Shown here piece after piece: positions 48,801 through 59,830 of a stretch of 64,000 nucleotides of DNA. Location: NCBI GenBank assembly GCA_024196135.1, contig JAMQCK010000105.1, forward strand, positions 1 to 64,000. Reading direction: 5' to 3'. The position numbers and the translations under genes were made by a program. Within the stretch, counting starts at the first letter, position 1; every line of letters starts with the position of its first letter. The notes beneath the pieces were generated by a model. It was not told where the DNA came from and searched no databases. It worked only from the letters and a program-made list of their open reading frames with translations. Source of the DNA: Pleurotus ostreatus/Saccharomyces cerevisiae fusant. Its lineage: Eukaryota; Opisthokonta.

Positions 48801-49830
48801 CTCGCTGAGCTGTCCGTGCCCTTGCCTGCGTGGTTGCGGCGCCGTTCGGATGGACACGTCCCAAGGCGAAACGCGTGCGCGCTTTGCAGAGGCACGCTGG
48901 AGGCTATGCAGTCGCAGATAATCTTGCCCACACTTTGTCCACCGAAAGCCGGACCTGACGCTGGCGAAGTTGAGAGGGTTACAGGATGGAAGAACGGGGG
49001 TGAAGGAGAGTCCTGACTGGATGATCCGGACGATATCGATGACTCTGGTGAGGGAATCATCGATCGAGGCGCCCGTTCTGCAGATGAGTGCTGGGAGGGT
49101 TCAGGTGCGCGAGAATCGTTAGTGGACTTGAGCGGCAGCGTGGCTTGTGCGCGGTCAGCGGGATGAAATGATGGAAACTGCAAGTGGGACTTACCATGCG
49201 ATTGGGGGACGGGCGCTGCGAGCGCAGGCCCCTCGCTGGGCAGTCGCATCTTGTTCGTCGGCTCAGGGGAGGGGCTAACATCATCGGGGGTGGGTGGTCG
49301 GTATGTGGACCTGGCCTTAGCGGGCGTCCAGGTTCGTTCTCGGTGCCAGAGGCGCCAGGAGATGTTCTCGAGGCGCTCTCCGTCGCGAAGGGCATATTTA
49401 CATTGCGTAAAAACTGTTTTTCGTCAGCTATGGCATGCGGAAGCTGATCGTCTCACTCACCATGCCAGAGACCAACAAGCGCATCGCTGCCCTGGAGATC
49501 CTTGACGTGGTCGACCTTCAGGGAGAGGACGGGCGAAGGGAATGGGACGGTCATAATGAGGCTGCGGTCGAAATGGTCCGCCTCGAACGAGCAATGTGCG
49601 TCGGGGTCGCCACCTCCGACTCGAGCCTGCTTAGCGGAGTCGCTCAAGTTCCGGAGGGACCTGCTGACGGTGTACGCGCCTGTAGGCGGTGGCAGGGCGG
49701 AGCCTGCGTCGGGTAGTGAGGACGCTGAGCTCGGGGACGCAATGAACGATGAGCGCGCGAGTGTGCTCGCCGTGCGCGGCGGCGGCGTTACAGGAAGGAG
49801 AGTAAGGAAAAACAGAGGCCGCTTGACCAA
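45858..49830 (-). CDS. DUF1752 (GATA_AreA-like) / DUF3295 regulatory protein
   Basis: A long, mostly disordered protein with two conserved ends. Splicing at about 49396-49449 gives ALVGLWHVFTQCKYALRDGE and RLENISWRLWHRERTW, the motif of the DUF1752 domain shared with AreA-type nitrogen regulators. The middle is rich in Ser/Pro/Thr and holds a charged coiled coil (AAQEREKQEQLYRRQREREQ and onwards, about 47560-47790). The C-terminal region carries RQLMLRTEMSESVRQNLLWS, a DUF3295-type motif, and ends AGDEFHQTGWW with the stop at 45858. No GATA zinc finger is present, so DNA binding is not implied. Start 49830 is uncertain; a Met at about 49554 (MTVPFPSPVLSL) is a good alternative. About 1,200 residues. 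Confidence 0.82.
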
Positions 49831-50614
49831 TTATCTTTCCGCAGTGTCCCCGGCCCGACAGTCACCGAGCACAGCCGCACGTGCTTGCCGGGCACGTGCC
49901 GTAATCAACTTGCGCGGGCGTGGGGACGGGACTGATCAAGCGACCTCGACCGCGCCACCCAGATCCTGCAGGTGCGGGGTCTGTTGTCGTGCAGGGATTC
50001 GTCGGTCGCCCGCCCGGTCACCTGTCCCGACTCTGGAGCCCAATCCGTCCAAACGGTCTTATGAGCTGTAATTCCGTCCAACTGACCTCCCGGTCGCGAC
50101 TATCCCAACCGGAGCTTGTGCTCTGACAGCGCAACGGCCGTGCCGCCCCTGCCTCGCGGCCATTCGTCAGGCCCTTGCATGCCTGCCCCTTTCGCTCTGC
50201 ATAGGTACCTCAGCCGCGAGGCCCGTACAGCAAACGGTTACCCGCGATCACGCTTCACAGCCACGCGCGTCTTTTTCCTGCCACCTGGAATCCTTTTTCC
50301 CGATATTCGTCGCTTTGTATAGCCCGCGTCGAGGCCGCAGCCCGCGCAGAGATCCGCCGTCCCCCGGGCTCACAGGTTGAAGAGAGAACTCGGCCAGCGC
50401 CCGTCCTCGGCCGGGTTCACGACATCCCTGCCGACAGCAACAATCCTGCCGACGCAGCTGTCGGGAACTTGAGGGCGGGGTGGGGAAATCAGTCTATTTC
50501 CTGGGGAATCAAAGGCGCGAGTGGGGTAATAAAACCGGTCACGGTACCCAAGTTGACTTACGCTTTACCGCATCCAGGCGCACGTCGCCGTCGTGCGCGC
50601 ACTAGATAGGCTGT

Positions 50615-50652
50615 AGGGTAATTCTAGGGGTTTTAGAGGGTAATTCTGGGGA
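50615..50652. repeat. Paired AGGGTAATTCT motif
   Basis: AGGGTAATTCTAGGGG at 50615 recurs as AGGGTAATTCTGGGGA at 50637. Both lie in a wider run of TGGGGAAT and TGGGGAT motifs between 50478 and 50760. Confidence 0.5.
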
Positions 50653-51405
50653 GCCACCGTGCTTCATTCCCAGGATGCAACGCAGCTGCGGGGCGCTACA
50701 GCCTCAGGGAATTTGTGGGGATGCAAGAGCAACTGTGGGGAATAGAGAACGACTGTGGGTAGCTTCTCACCAGCTTCTCAATCTTCCCACTCGACGGTGT
50801 GCTTCGTCCAATATCGCCCCATTGATCCGCTCAACGCCCGCCTTCGTATAACATCCGTCCTGCTTGGGCCCTGCTCTCGACGCCGCGAGTATCAGGTGAC
50901 ACGAACATGCACCCGATGTGTTGGATCATGCACCCCGGTGTCCTCGTACCATGATACACCCCGTCGTGCTCAAATAGGCCAGTCCGTGTCGTCGCTCTCC
51001 ATGAATTGCATGCAAGCTTGTGCAGCCCCGGAAATCCCATGCAAGTCTATCGAGAGAACAACAATCATCTTGATCCTGATATCCTCCTTGCACGGATCCC
51101 GATGTTGGCGGGAATGAGATGGTAGGTGCACGGCGGCCGAACGAGATGGCTGGCGGCGCGGTGGCACGTACGCATGTATGGAGTGGCCTACACTTACATC
51201 TGCATACACGACACACGTACCGCTATGGAATTCATGAGTGAACAAACGCATGCACTCACGCATGCTCCGTCTCAACATGCAGAGCGAACCTTTTTGGGTA
51301 AGTCCTCAGACAACACGCCGTGGGTCGTCCTCAGGCAGCACGCCGCCGCCTCGTTGCAGATCACGGTATAACCTGTTTAGCCAGAGTCTCCTTGTTGTGC
51401 AACAC

Positions 51406-51603
51406 AAGCGCTTGACGGGATGCTAGTGAATTACAGCGCTTGACGAAGTGCGTGTGAGTCACGGCGCTAGATGATGGTCGTCTGGATCTTGGCGCCAGAC
51501 AAAGTTTGTTTGGGTCTCGGCGCTATACAGCAGTACGCGAGGCCGGGCGCTTTGCAGTAGTATGAGAGCGAACCTCGGACGCTATATAGCACTGTTTGCA
51601 CAA
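51406..51603. repeat. Degenerate 28-bp minisatellite, about seven units
   Basis: The first four units begin at exactly 28-bp steps (51406, 51434, 51462, 51490) with AAGCGCTTGAC, CAGCGCTTGAC, CGGCGCTAGAT and TGGCGCCAGAC. Three further units of 26-32 bp follow, opening CGGCGCTATAC, CGGGCGCTTTG and CGGACGCTATA. Only the GCGCT core and the tail are conserved, so the array is old. Confidence 0.7.
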
Positions 51604-51743
51604 CATCAGTGTTTGTTGAAGGTGACACGACCTAGACACGACAGCAGCCAAGCGCTCGGCGCGGTACAACACCTGCTTCAACCTCGCCAAATCAGCGCGA
51701 GATGTTGAGAGGGCTGTGCCGGCGCGAGGGATTGTCCGACGCT

Positions 51744-51821
51744 GGCTGCGCGGGGAATTGCCCCATCTTGGCTGCGCTGCGGGAAGCCCCATCTTGGCTG
51801 CGCTGCGGGAAGTCCAAAGCT
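51744..51821. repeat. 26-bp tandem triplication
   Basis: Three exact-length units start at 51744, 51770 and 51796 with GGCTGCGC. Units one and two end in CCCCATCTT, and units two and three share GGCTGCGCTGCGGGAAG. A partial fourth (CACTGCGCTGGGG) follows. The close match suggests a recent duplication inside the older repeat tract. Confidence 0.8.
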
Positions 51822-52260
51822 CACTGCGCTGGGGATGCCGTGAGGGCGCAACAGGAAGGAGATACGTCCGCAAACTCGCAAGGCCGCGGAGGCGCACTAC
51901 GTGAGGGATTTATTCGTCAATAATCGCTGCGCAGGGAGGAAGAATGCCCGGCGCGCCCGAGAACAGGTGCATCGTCATTCTGCGGATATCTATGAGCTCG
52001 ATGTTTTTCCAAAAGCATGCAAGTCATCCCCCTCACCTAAGTAGCTCGTTCAGTTGCATTCTCGTGAAAAGCCTCATTGATGAGCGGCTCCACCAAATAC
52101 CTCGTGACTGCGGTGGTGTGCCACAAATTCCGTCTGTCAGCAAACACAACTCGACGGTCGGGCGCCGTTCATACACGGACAACTCGCCTCACCAAATTAA
52201 AAGCGTGTAGCGCCCCGAGAATCCATCTCCGCGGGACGGCGGCGTCCCCTAGGCCTAGCG

Positions 52261-52378
52261 TTCGTGGGGGAGTTTCCCGAAGTCGAGAGGGTAATCCAAG
52301 CATCCCTCAGGGAGTTGGCCAAAATTCTGGGCGATGAAGTGGCCCAGACTTTCGTGGGGGAGTTGCTCGAAGTCGCGA
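52261..52378. repeat. 28-bp direct repeat pair, 90 bp apart
   Basis: TTCGTGGGGGAGTT followed by CGAAGTCG occurs at 52261-52288 and 52351-52378, matching at 25 of 28 positions. CCTAGGC lies just before the first copy and shortly after the second. Confidence 0.65.
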
Positions 52379-53669
52379 GCGAAGGTCCTAGGCGTCATGG
52401 GACGAGGGCGTCGGCGTCGGTCCTAGGAGAGTTCTGATCTAAGAAGAGCTCCTCCAGCATTTCCCAGCTCCTTGACTAGGAGTTACGGTTTTGATGATGT
52501 AGGGGCAAACACCTATCGTCGATCTTGAGTGGTCGATGCCGAGCACCTGAGCAAGTGATCAGCGGACGACGAGTGGTCGGTTCGTGGCGGCCCGCTGAAA
52601 GATTGGTGGGCGGTGAGCAGCAGTCGGTCGATGCGAGCACCCACCTGCTCGATGTCGACCAACCAGCGCCATCCAGCAGTGCATCGACCGGGCGCTACTG
52701 ATCGAGTCAATTGCCGCCCATTTAACAGTAGTGAGTTTCTCACACATAAATGCCCGATCCTCGACGTCTCGCTGCAGACCGGGACGCCTCGACGCAAACC
52801 GGGAGCGCCACAATACCCTAGGAAACCTACCCGTTCATTCCCGTTGCTCGCCAGCTATGAATGAGGTGCAGGTGACTGGCGGGCGCGGTCGTGGTGGCCA
52901 AAGGGAGTAATCGGAGCGCAGGTGACCATAGGGCGTAGTCGGGACGACCACAGACGCGGTTGAGGAGCAGCTGACCTATCGGTGCGTCAATGGCTACCAC
53001 ATCGGCGCGTAAGAGCCTACAAAAGGCGTGTATAACAGCCAACAGAATGTGGGTGATCGGAGGAGGAGATAGCGACGAATTGGAAGGCGCACGAGAGACG
53101 CAGCTGACTGCCAACGGCTACCCAAGTAGACCGCGGCGGTCGATGAGCGGAGGTGGACTGAATTGTGGCAAAGGGTGCGAGTGAATGGGAAACTGAAGCG
53201 CAGCTGACTAGAAGCAATGGGCAACATGTAGGCAATGGGTGGTCAGTGGTCGTCGTGTTTGACAACTGGCCTGGAATGGCGGTCGATGTTCATTGGCTGG
53301 GGAGAAGAGCAGTAGAACAGGGAAATGAGTGGCTGTTGATGTCCCATTGGCCAGATGAAGAAACTGATTGGCAGGTGACCCCAGACGGCTCGCCGCCTCT
53401 CCAGAGACGCGTAGATGGGTATTGACTCAAACAATCGATATTGGGCACGAGTCACGTTGAGTGCTACACGCGCGAAGGGATGACAGGTATACTGCCACAT
53501 ATTGTGGTCAGCCGTTCGTCGTGGTGGGGTGATGGACGCGTTGTAAGACGCACCTATTGTATTTCGCGCCACAAATCCGTCCATCCTACACCTTTGCTGG
53601 CATGCGCCTCAAAATCAGAGGAACCTTCGCTCAAGAGTGACGCACATATCTATACAGTAATTCCAACCC

Positions 53670-55276
53670 TCAATCCTTCAAGTCCACCACCACCGGCTGA
53701 AACCCCGGCCCGCCGAAGGGCGTCTTCGCCTTCTTCGGCGCGTTGCCCATGTTGACGTCCCCGTCGCCATCTGTCTGCCCCTCGCCCTGTGTGTCCTTCG
53801 TTAGCCACACACGAGCGATGGACACCCAGGCGCAGCAAGTGAACACAAGAATCTCACCTTAACCTCCCTCCACGCCAACTTCCCCATCGGCCACGCCGCC
53901 GCATTCACGAACACCGTACGCTCCTTCGCATTCTTGAGATCTTCGTCGTGCGTGGGTGGCGGGCGGCCGGGGTCGTACTGCAAGCGACTTTCGGGATCAT
54001 TCTCTTCCTCGACGAGCTCGCGCTCGGCCTCGGGATCGAGCAGGTTAAGCGCATGCATGGGCGGGAGGTCGGCGAAGCTTGGGTCGGAGGTGGGGTTGGA
54101 GGATGCAGGGTCGACGCCCTCCTTCCAACCATGGATCCTCGCTCCGTGGTCTTCGTGGATGTGACCGAAGAGGTGTATCCGAGGCCTGAGGAAGGGCAGG
54201 CGGCGGCGGAGGGCGAGACAACTGAGGTTCAGAATGTGTCGTCAATGACTTGTCTAGCACGCATCGGGAGTCGATTCCACTCACCCCGGCAGGTCGCTCG
54301 TGTTCGTGCGGTCGAAGATATGGTAGGGCGGGCCATGCGTGAGGAGGATGTCGGTCTTGGGGAATTTGGCGATGAGCGCTGCACGGAGGCTGGTCGGTAA
54401 ATGGATAACAGACGAGGGGGAGCACAATTACCTTCCGCCTCCTCCGCCGTGTAGTTGAAAGCCCAGTTGTGGAACCATGGAGACCACTTGGGGTAGGCAT
54501 TCAGCTTCTTCTGTTTCCTCGTGTGTCCAAAGTTTACTCACCGGTGACCCATATACACTCCATTCCCTGCCGCCCTCTTTTGTGCGGAAGGTGTATGATT
54601 CGTCCTCGAGGTAGACGATGCCGGATTTGCGGGCCTTGGACCCAGTGAGGAGGTCGTGGATGACGTTGTAGTCCTGGAAGATGCAGACGGGGAGTGAGTA
54701 CGATGTAGAAGGTTCGAGGAGAGGATATCATGAAAGATATAAAGGGACAATACGCACTTGCTTGTTGCCCTTGCCATGGAAGCGCGTATAGTGCATTTCA
54801 TACCAATCCTTGTGCAGAGCAAGGTCGTGGTTGCCAGCAATGATGCTGATGGCTTGCGATGAGAGACAGACACAAATATGGTGACGAGTTCCTCCTCACA
54901 TCTTAGTCTTGTGCGGCAGGCTATACAGCCAGTTCATGGTAAGCTTGAAATCGCTCAAGCGGCCCAGATCGGTGAGGTCGCCACTATTGAATATTCGCTT
55001 CCATTAAGCTCATCTTTCCTCAATTGCGGCTTCATATTCTCACCTGTGAAGTAGCACATCCCCTTCAGGGACCGGGAAGCTGCGATTATGTGTGTCGCTT
55101 ATGCAGACGAAGCGCGTCCAGTCGTCGCCGGGTTTGGGCGGTAGGGGTTGACCGGGTTCGTATTCTACGTATACGACTTCTGTTGGAGACTTCAAGGTCG
55201 TGGGGTAGATAGCAATGTCTGAGCCAGGGATAGAAGTCATGGGCTTCTTGACACTGTTGAGGAGCTTGGTGATCAT
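53670..55276 (-). CDS. Calcineurin-like metallophosphoesterase (MPPED-like)
   Basis: Metal-dependent phosphoesterase resembling the MPPED/239AB group. The start at 55276 gives MITKLLNSVKKPMTSIPGSD. The five metal-binding blocks are all seen: FVCISDTHN (DxH), LLHSGDLTDLG (GDxxD, completed by splicing), IIIAGNHDLALH (GNHD), DILLTHGPPYHIFD, and HLFGHIHEDHG (GHxH). A charged tail (ELVEEENDPESRLQYD) precedes VFVNAAAWPMG, and the protein ends PFGGPGFQPVVVDLKD with the stop at 53670. About 420 residues and six introns. An upstream in-frame Met at 55375 exists, but a TATATA near 55360 favours the inner start. Substrate unknown; cyclic nucleotides are hydrolysed by some relatives. Confidence 0.9.
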
Positions 55277-55358
55277 GCGAGGAGGTCGTGATTGGTGTGC
55301 GCGTAGGGTGATGGCAGAGGGGAACACACACGAATATATCAGAAGAGTCAGGCAGTCA

Positions 55359-55364
55359 TATATA
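55359..55364 (-). promoter_or_regulatory. TATA-like element of the phosphoesterase gene
   Basis: TATATA about 85 bp upstream of the start at 55276, within the short 278-bp divergent interval shared with ASA1. Confidence 0.35.
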
Positions 55365-55554
55365 GGCACAGACACGTAGGAGATCCAGGTGAACGGACGT
55401 GGTCAAGGACACTGCAATGAGAGTCAAGAACAGCCCCGCCACGCCACTCGGCGTCAGCGCTTACCGGATCTTCGTCCCGACGATCCGGACTTGCTCAGGA
55501 TCGACGCGCCTCCTTCCCCGATACCCACACCACCCAAGTCGTTCACTTCACCCA

Positions 55555-57209
55555 ATGCCTCAGCCCACCCCTGCGGCACCTACGCACATCCTCCGGGCGC
55601 ACCGCGCCGCCATCAGCGCCCTTCACATATCCCCCAACAACGCGCTCGTGTACTCCGGCGATGCCTCCGGCTGGGTCTTCGTCACCTCGACGCGTACTCT
55701 GCGCACGATCGCATCCTGGCAGGCGCATACGGACGCAATTTTGGGCCTTGAGGAAGTGGGTGATGTACTGCTTACGTGCGTGGTACAGTTGAGCACGACC
55801 GGCGGGGTGGCTGACGGTTCTGAAAAGGCACGGGAGGGATAACAAGCTGCATGCTTGGCCACGACCGCGAGAGCTTCCCGCGTCAGCTCAGCTGGGAGGG
55901 TCAGCTGTACCAGTGGCAGGTGGATCGACGCAACAGCAAGAACTCAAACAGCCTACCTATACCATGGACGTCAACGCCCTGAACTACTGCCGATTCTCTC
56001 TGCTTCATCGCTCGGGCTCAGTACCATTGATAGCGCTGCCAAATCTCGTGGATTCATCCTGTGTATGACGCTCTCACTGACCAGCTCACCGAATCATCTC
56101 TCACATCATTCGCCAGGCAGGCTGACATCTGGAACCTCCCTTCGCGCGATCGCCTACATGCTGCCATCGGCAAACCCAAGGACGCGCCTGCGGTTCCACT
56201 TGACGGACGAGGCAATGACAAGACGGGTGCGTGTGGCTTTCACACCCCCTATGCATCTCCCTTCCTCTCCCAGCCCCCAATACCTCGCAATGCTCGCGCT
56301 CTCGTATTCCTCCCTGCCAACAACGACTTACGGTAACCTCGCAGGAATCATCATGTCCCTCCACCTCTTTCAAGCCACTGCCTCTCCCTCTTCATCGACA
56401 GCCACATCCAATCTTCGCCTCCTCTGCGCCTACGAGCACGGCGGCGTCATCCTCAGGCAGTGCACCGCGCCGGTCGGGCAGAAGACGGTAGAGGGCAAGG
56501 GGTGGGATGTGGTTTGGACGAGTAAGGTGCATGCAGAGTCGGGTAAGTGAACGAGCGTCTTGCATCGACACACAAGCTCAAGTTCCATTCAGTCATGGCC
56601 ATGGCCGTCACGCGCGACAACGCGCTTGCGCTCACGGTTTCCGCGGACCATTTGATTGGGGGTTATGACCTGAACGTGCGCATCAGACCCTTCGTGGTCT
56701 TCAGTATCTTTCTTCGCATACCAGCTTAACGCGTCTCATCTTCCATCCAGGGCACCAACCCCTCCGCCGCCTCCACCACCCACAGAACAAAGCACCCCGG
56801 CAACGCCTGCGTCGCAATCCGGGACGACGGGCGCGTGTGCGCGATAGGCGGGTGGGATGGGGGCATTCGTCTCTACTCGACGAAGACCCTCAAGCCCCTC
56901 GGTACGCTGCGGTACCACAAGACGAGCGTTCAGGCACTGGTGTTTGCGCATTCGAGGGCGGCGCGAGCACAGTTTCCTACTCGCCAAGACGAAGACGACG
57001 GCGCAACGACGGAGGCAGAGGAAGATGCGACTAGACCTCCAGACGAAGACACTTCGGCGAAGTCATCGACTGCTGCAGAAGACATTGCAAATGACTCAGA
57101 CTCGGACGACGAGGGAGACTCGGCAGAGCGCGAGCGTTGGCTCATTGCTGGCGGCAAGGACAATCGGTTGACGATATGGGCGCTGCAGAGTTTCGAGCGC
57201 GGAAGTTGA
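55555..57209 (+). CDS. ASA1: ASTRA-associated WD40 protein 1
   Basis: ASA1 is the WD40 component associated with the ASTRA/TTT chaperone machinery that matures Tra1 and other PIKK kinases; the animal relative is GNB1L. The start at 55555 gives MPQPTPAAPTHILRAHRAA, then ISALHISPNNALVYSGDASG. Exons carry NKLHAWPRP, VDIWNLPSRDRLHAAI, LRLLCAYEHGGVILRQC, DNALALTVSADHLIGGYDLN and CAIGGWDGGIRLYSTKTLKP. The last exon has an acidic insert (DSDSDDEGDSAERERW) before the closing repeat LIAGGKDNRLTIWAL, with the stop at 57209. The N-terminal HRAAISAL, the YEHGGV/I motif and the terminal GGKD repeat are typical of the family. About 420 residues and six or seven introns. It is divergent from the phosphoesterase gene. 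Confidence 0.88.
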
Positions 57210-57381
57210 AGCTTCGCGGATCTATACGGATTGAAGCTGCCCATGATATGTGAGGTGTATCTTGTACCGACAACGAGAATCCATAAACCCTATATAAGAT
57301 ACAACAAATGCGCCCGATGACTGCCTAATGCTACAAGATTTCGTCCGATACGATTCCCAATGCTAGTACTTCTCAACCTCT

Positions 57382-58865
57382 TCACTGCTCATACGCTGGC
57401 GGCGGCTGGTCGCCCGGCTCCTGATCCTGGTACCGCGAGCCGTCGAGGTGGACTAGGGGAGTCTTGCGGTCGCGAAGGTACTCGATCCTCTCCTCCTGGA
57501 CCTGGGAAGCGGGCCGCGAAGGCTCAGCCGGTTGAGACGGACCAAGTCGAGGGGCAGGCGGAGACGAAGGTCCAGCTTGATTCTGCGAGGAACCAGCTTG
57601 GTCGTACGAAGGACCAGCCTGGTGGTGGTCATACGAAGGACCCGCCTGACCGTAGTCGATGCCGGACGCACGCGGCGACCTGAGCGGTGACCGTGGCGGC
57701 AGCGTGGGCGACTTGCGCTTTTCGTTGTACGACGTCGCCGGTGGGGACACGGATGGCGAGGGGAACGACATCGGCGACACCGGCTGCGACGTCGATGCGG
57801 ACGTATACGATGTCGCAGATGTGTACGACGTCGTGGACGGTGATATGGGTTGCGCGGGATGCGTCACAGAACCCTGGACCGGGTACGACGTCGAACCCTG
57901 CATGGGATATAACGCAGGACTCTGAGCCGGATACGACGCGGAACCCTGCGAGGGATACGAAGCGGGTGCCCGCGGCATCGTCGGCGACCGCACAGGCGCT
58001 CCGCCCACCCATCTCGGCTCGTCGTCCGCTGCGACGACGGGCAGATGCGCGCCATCGCCAGCCCCGACCGGTGTCTTGAAAAGCTCCTGCGGTGACTTGC
58101 TCAGATCGTCTTCGTTGAAGACATCGTCCCATAGATGGCGACGGCGCCTCCGCCTGCACGATCGTCAGCTTACTAGTTGCAACAAGGCGTCTAGTCGGAA
58201 ACCGCACCTTATATAAAATATCAAGAACAGCAAAAGCAAGATCGCACCCAGCCCTCCGCCTACAGCGCCGCCGATGACCGCCGCGTTGCTCGACTTGCCG
58301 GGTTCGGAAGCGGCGGCGATAGCAGTCGCTGTGCTTGTCTCGACGGAGGTAAGGGTGACGGGGACAGTCAGGACGGCTCCGTCGGAAGAAGTGATGCGGC
58401 TGGATGTGAGGGTGACGATGGAGGAAGTGACGAAGGTGGAGGTAGATGTGGAGGTAGAAGATGTGGTAGTGGAGGAGGATGAGGAAGTGGAAGTGGTAGA
58501 TGTATCAGAAGTTGTGGAGGTGGTCGTGGTGTCAGATTCGGTGCAGCTAGTACCGTAGAGGGTTTCGAAGGAGGTCGAGGTGAGCTCTTCGTAGGTAGTG
58601 AAGAGTGCAGTTGTCGTGGACTCGGCGCCTATGATGATAATGTCGATTAGCGTATTGCCTAACTCAGCCGTAGGCGCAAGAAGAGCTCACCTGGAATCAC
58701 AGTCGTCTGCGTCAAGACCGAGCACGCATCCCCCTGGCAAGTCGTCGTCTCGTACACGGAAGTCGAGCTCTCGCCTGTTGTAACAGAGATAGAGGTCGAC
58801 ACGACCGGAGTGGACGTAGTGACTGTATCAGTCCGCGTCGTCGTTGCGAATGTCGAGCACGACAT
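57382..58865 (-). CDS. Single-pass membrane protein with Ser/Thr ectodomain and PPAY tail (paralogue A)
   Basis: The start at 58865 gives MSCSTFATTTRTDTVTTSTP. The N-terminal half is very rich in Ser/Thr with a few Cys (TTTCQGDACSVLTQT, LYGTSCTES). One membrane helix follows (AAVIGGAVGGGLGAILLLLF and onwards) with basic residues just after it (RRRRRHLWDDVF). The cytosolic tail is Ser/Pro/Tyr-rich and ends LVHLDGSRYQ, then PPPAYEQ, with the stop at 57382. PPAY is a WW-domain (Rsp5/NEDD4) ligand. There is no classical signal peptide. The layout recalls Mid2/Wsc-type wall sensors, but no WSC domain is present. A paralogue lies 1.7 kb away on the same strand. About 450 residues and two introns. 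Confidence 0.8.
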
Positions 58866-59151
58866 GGCGGTGAACTCGTTGAGGATGGAGGGTGCGCGAA
58901 TGCACAACGGCGAGAAGCGACAATCCCCTATACAGGTACTAATAGGCGATGCCCAGCACGCCCAGACAATGCGGCGCTGTCAGTGTGCCATTGACCTCAA
59001 TGCAACTGCCAGCGCCCGGGACTCGCGTGCCAAATTTCTGTATCCGTGTCCAGCTTTTCTGTATTTGCGTGTCAAAAGTCAACGTTCTCGATTGAGTCTT
59101 CCGCACTAAGACATAACAAGGGGCACCGGGAGGAAGGTAAAAGAGGACCCC

Positions 59152-59330
59152 GGAATATACGCACAAAGGCCGTCCAGCGGTGCGGATAAATCTTGGGGGT
59201 CCCGGCCGGTAGGCCGGTCCAAAAAATGGATAAATTGGGAGCTTGAGGGCGCGGAGGCCGGCCCAAAAACGCGGATATGTACGGGGTATGCGCTGAAGCC
59301 GTCCTGAAAAAACGGATACCTGAACCCCGG
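59152..59330. repeat. GGATAAAT minisatellite, cluster 1
   Basis: Unit starts lie at 59152 (GGAATAT), 59184 (GGATAAAT), 59228 (GGATAAAT), 59273 (GGATATGT) and 59314 (GGATACCT), so the period is 32-45 bp. Each full unit has a GGCCGGTCC, GGCCGGCCC or GCCGTCCT block and then a run of five or six A before the next start. It abuts the tRNA-like sequence on its right. Confidence 0.8.
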
Positions 59331-59400
59331 TTCGAACCACCGGCCGCCCTCCAATTGGGACGCGCGCCAGACCATTGAGCCATTCTATGAGCAAGTTCTG
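59330..59400 (-). mobile_element. tRNA-derived (SINE-like) head with A and B boxes
   Basis: On the minus strand TGGCTCAATGG matches a Pol III A box, and GGTTCGAACCG, about 45 bp downstream, matches a B box. An anticodon-like stem (CGTCC/GGGCG) can form between them. A full tRNA cloverleaf does not close: the T stem mispairs and no acceptor stem is found. It therefore looks like a tRNA-derived SINE head or tRNA relic. Read on the same strand, the GGATAAAT minisatellite would be its body. Confidence 0.6.
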
Positions 59401-59830
59401 GGGGACGGGAGGAAACCTCATAGCTCCCCACGCTCATTGGCACTTTCTCCCACTGTCAGACTTGATCTTCCGAAGAACAGCGGTGCGCGCGGTAGCTTTT
59501 TTCATGGACCTTGAGAGCGTTTATTCTTTGGGCTTGCACTAACAACTTCTTACTATTGCAGGCGCTGTACGCACCGCCTGTGCGGACCCGAGGAGAAAAA
59601 TGGGATTTTTGCCGATTTTATTGCCATTTTTGGAGGCCGTCACAGGAAAGCGGATAAATGAGGGGGCGCAAGTCACGGTCAGGGAAATGTCTACTAAGTT
59701 GCGTGTGAGCCAGCCTCTACCCCTTGTCTCCGAGTGAAGGTATCTAGGTGACATACTTCCTTCGAGGAGATGTCCATCTAAGATGTGCCGTTCTACCCAA
59801 ATTGAGCAGCATTCACACTGTATATATCTT

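Larger units (their letters stand above)
49831..53669. other. Gene-free 3.8 kb tract of degenerate tandem repeats
   Basis: No open frame shows a recognisable protein. Several repeat families follow one another: GTGGGGAAT-like motifs at 50.47-50.76 kb, a 28-bp minisatellite at 51.4-51.6 kb, a 26-bp triplication at 51.74-51.82 kb and a 28-bp pair at 52.26/52.35 kb. From 52.86 to 53.22 kb, GCAGGTGAC/GCAGCTGAC motifs recur. It includes the promoter of the DUF1752 gene at its left end. Confidence 0.6.

Noticed and set aside
49172..49200. GT-AG pair suggesting a 17-nt intron in the DUF1752 gene
   Set aside because: Far below the smallest fungal introns, and the frame stays open through it, so it is kept as coding.
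45858..49830. Calling this gene a GATA factor (AreA)
   Set aside because: Only the N-terminal DUF1752-type motif is shared; no CX2CX17-18CX2C zinc finger is present.
59106..59421. Open frames that look like a protein across the spacer between the paralogues
   Set aside because: They are translations of the GGATAAAT repeats and the tRNA-like sequence; they have no splice support and no family.
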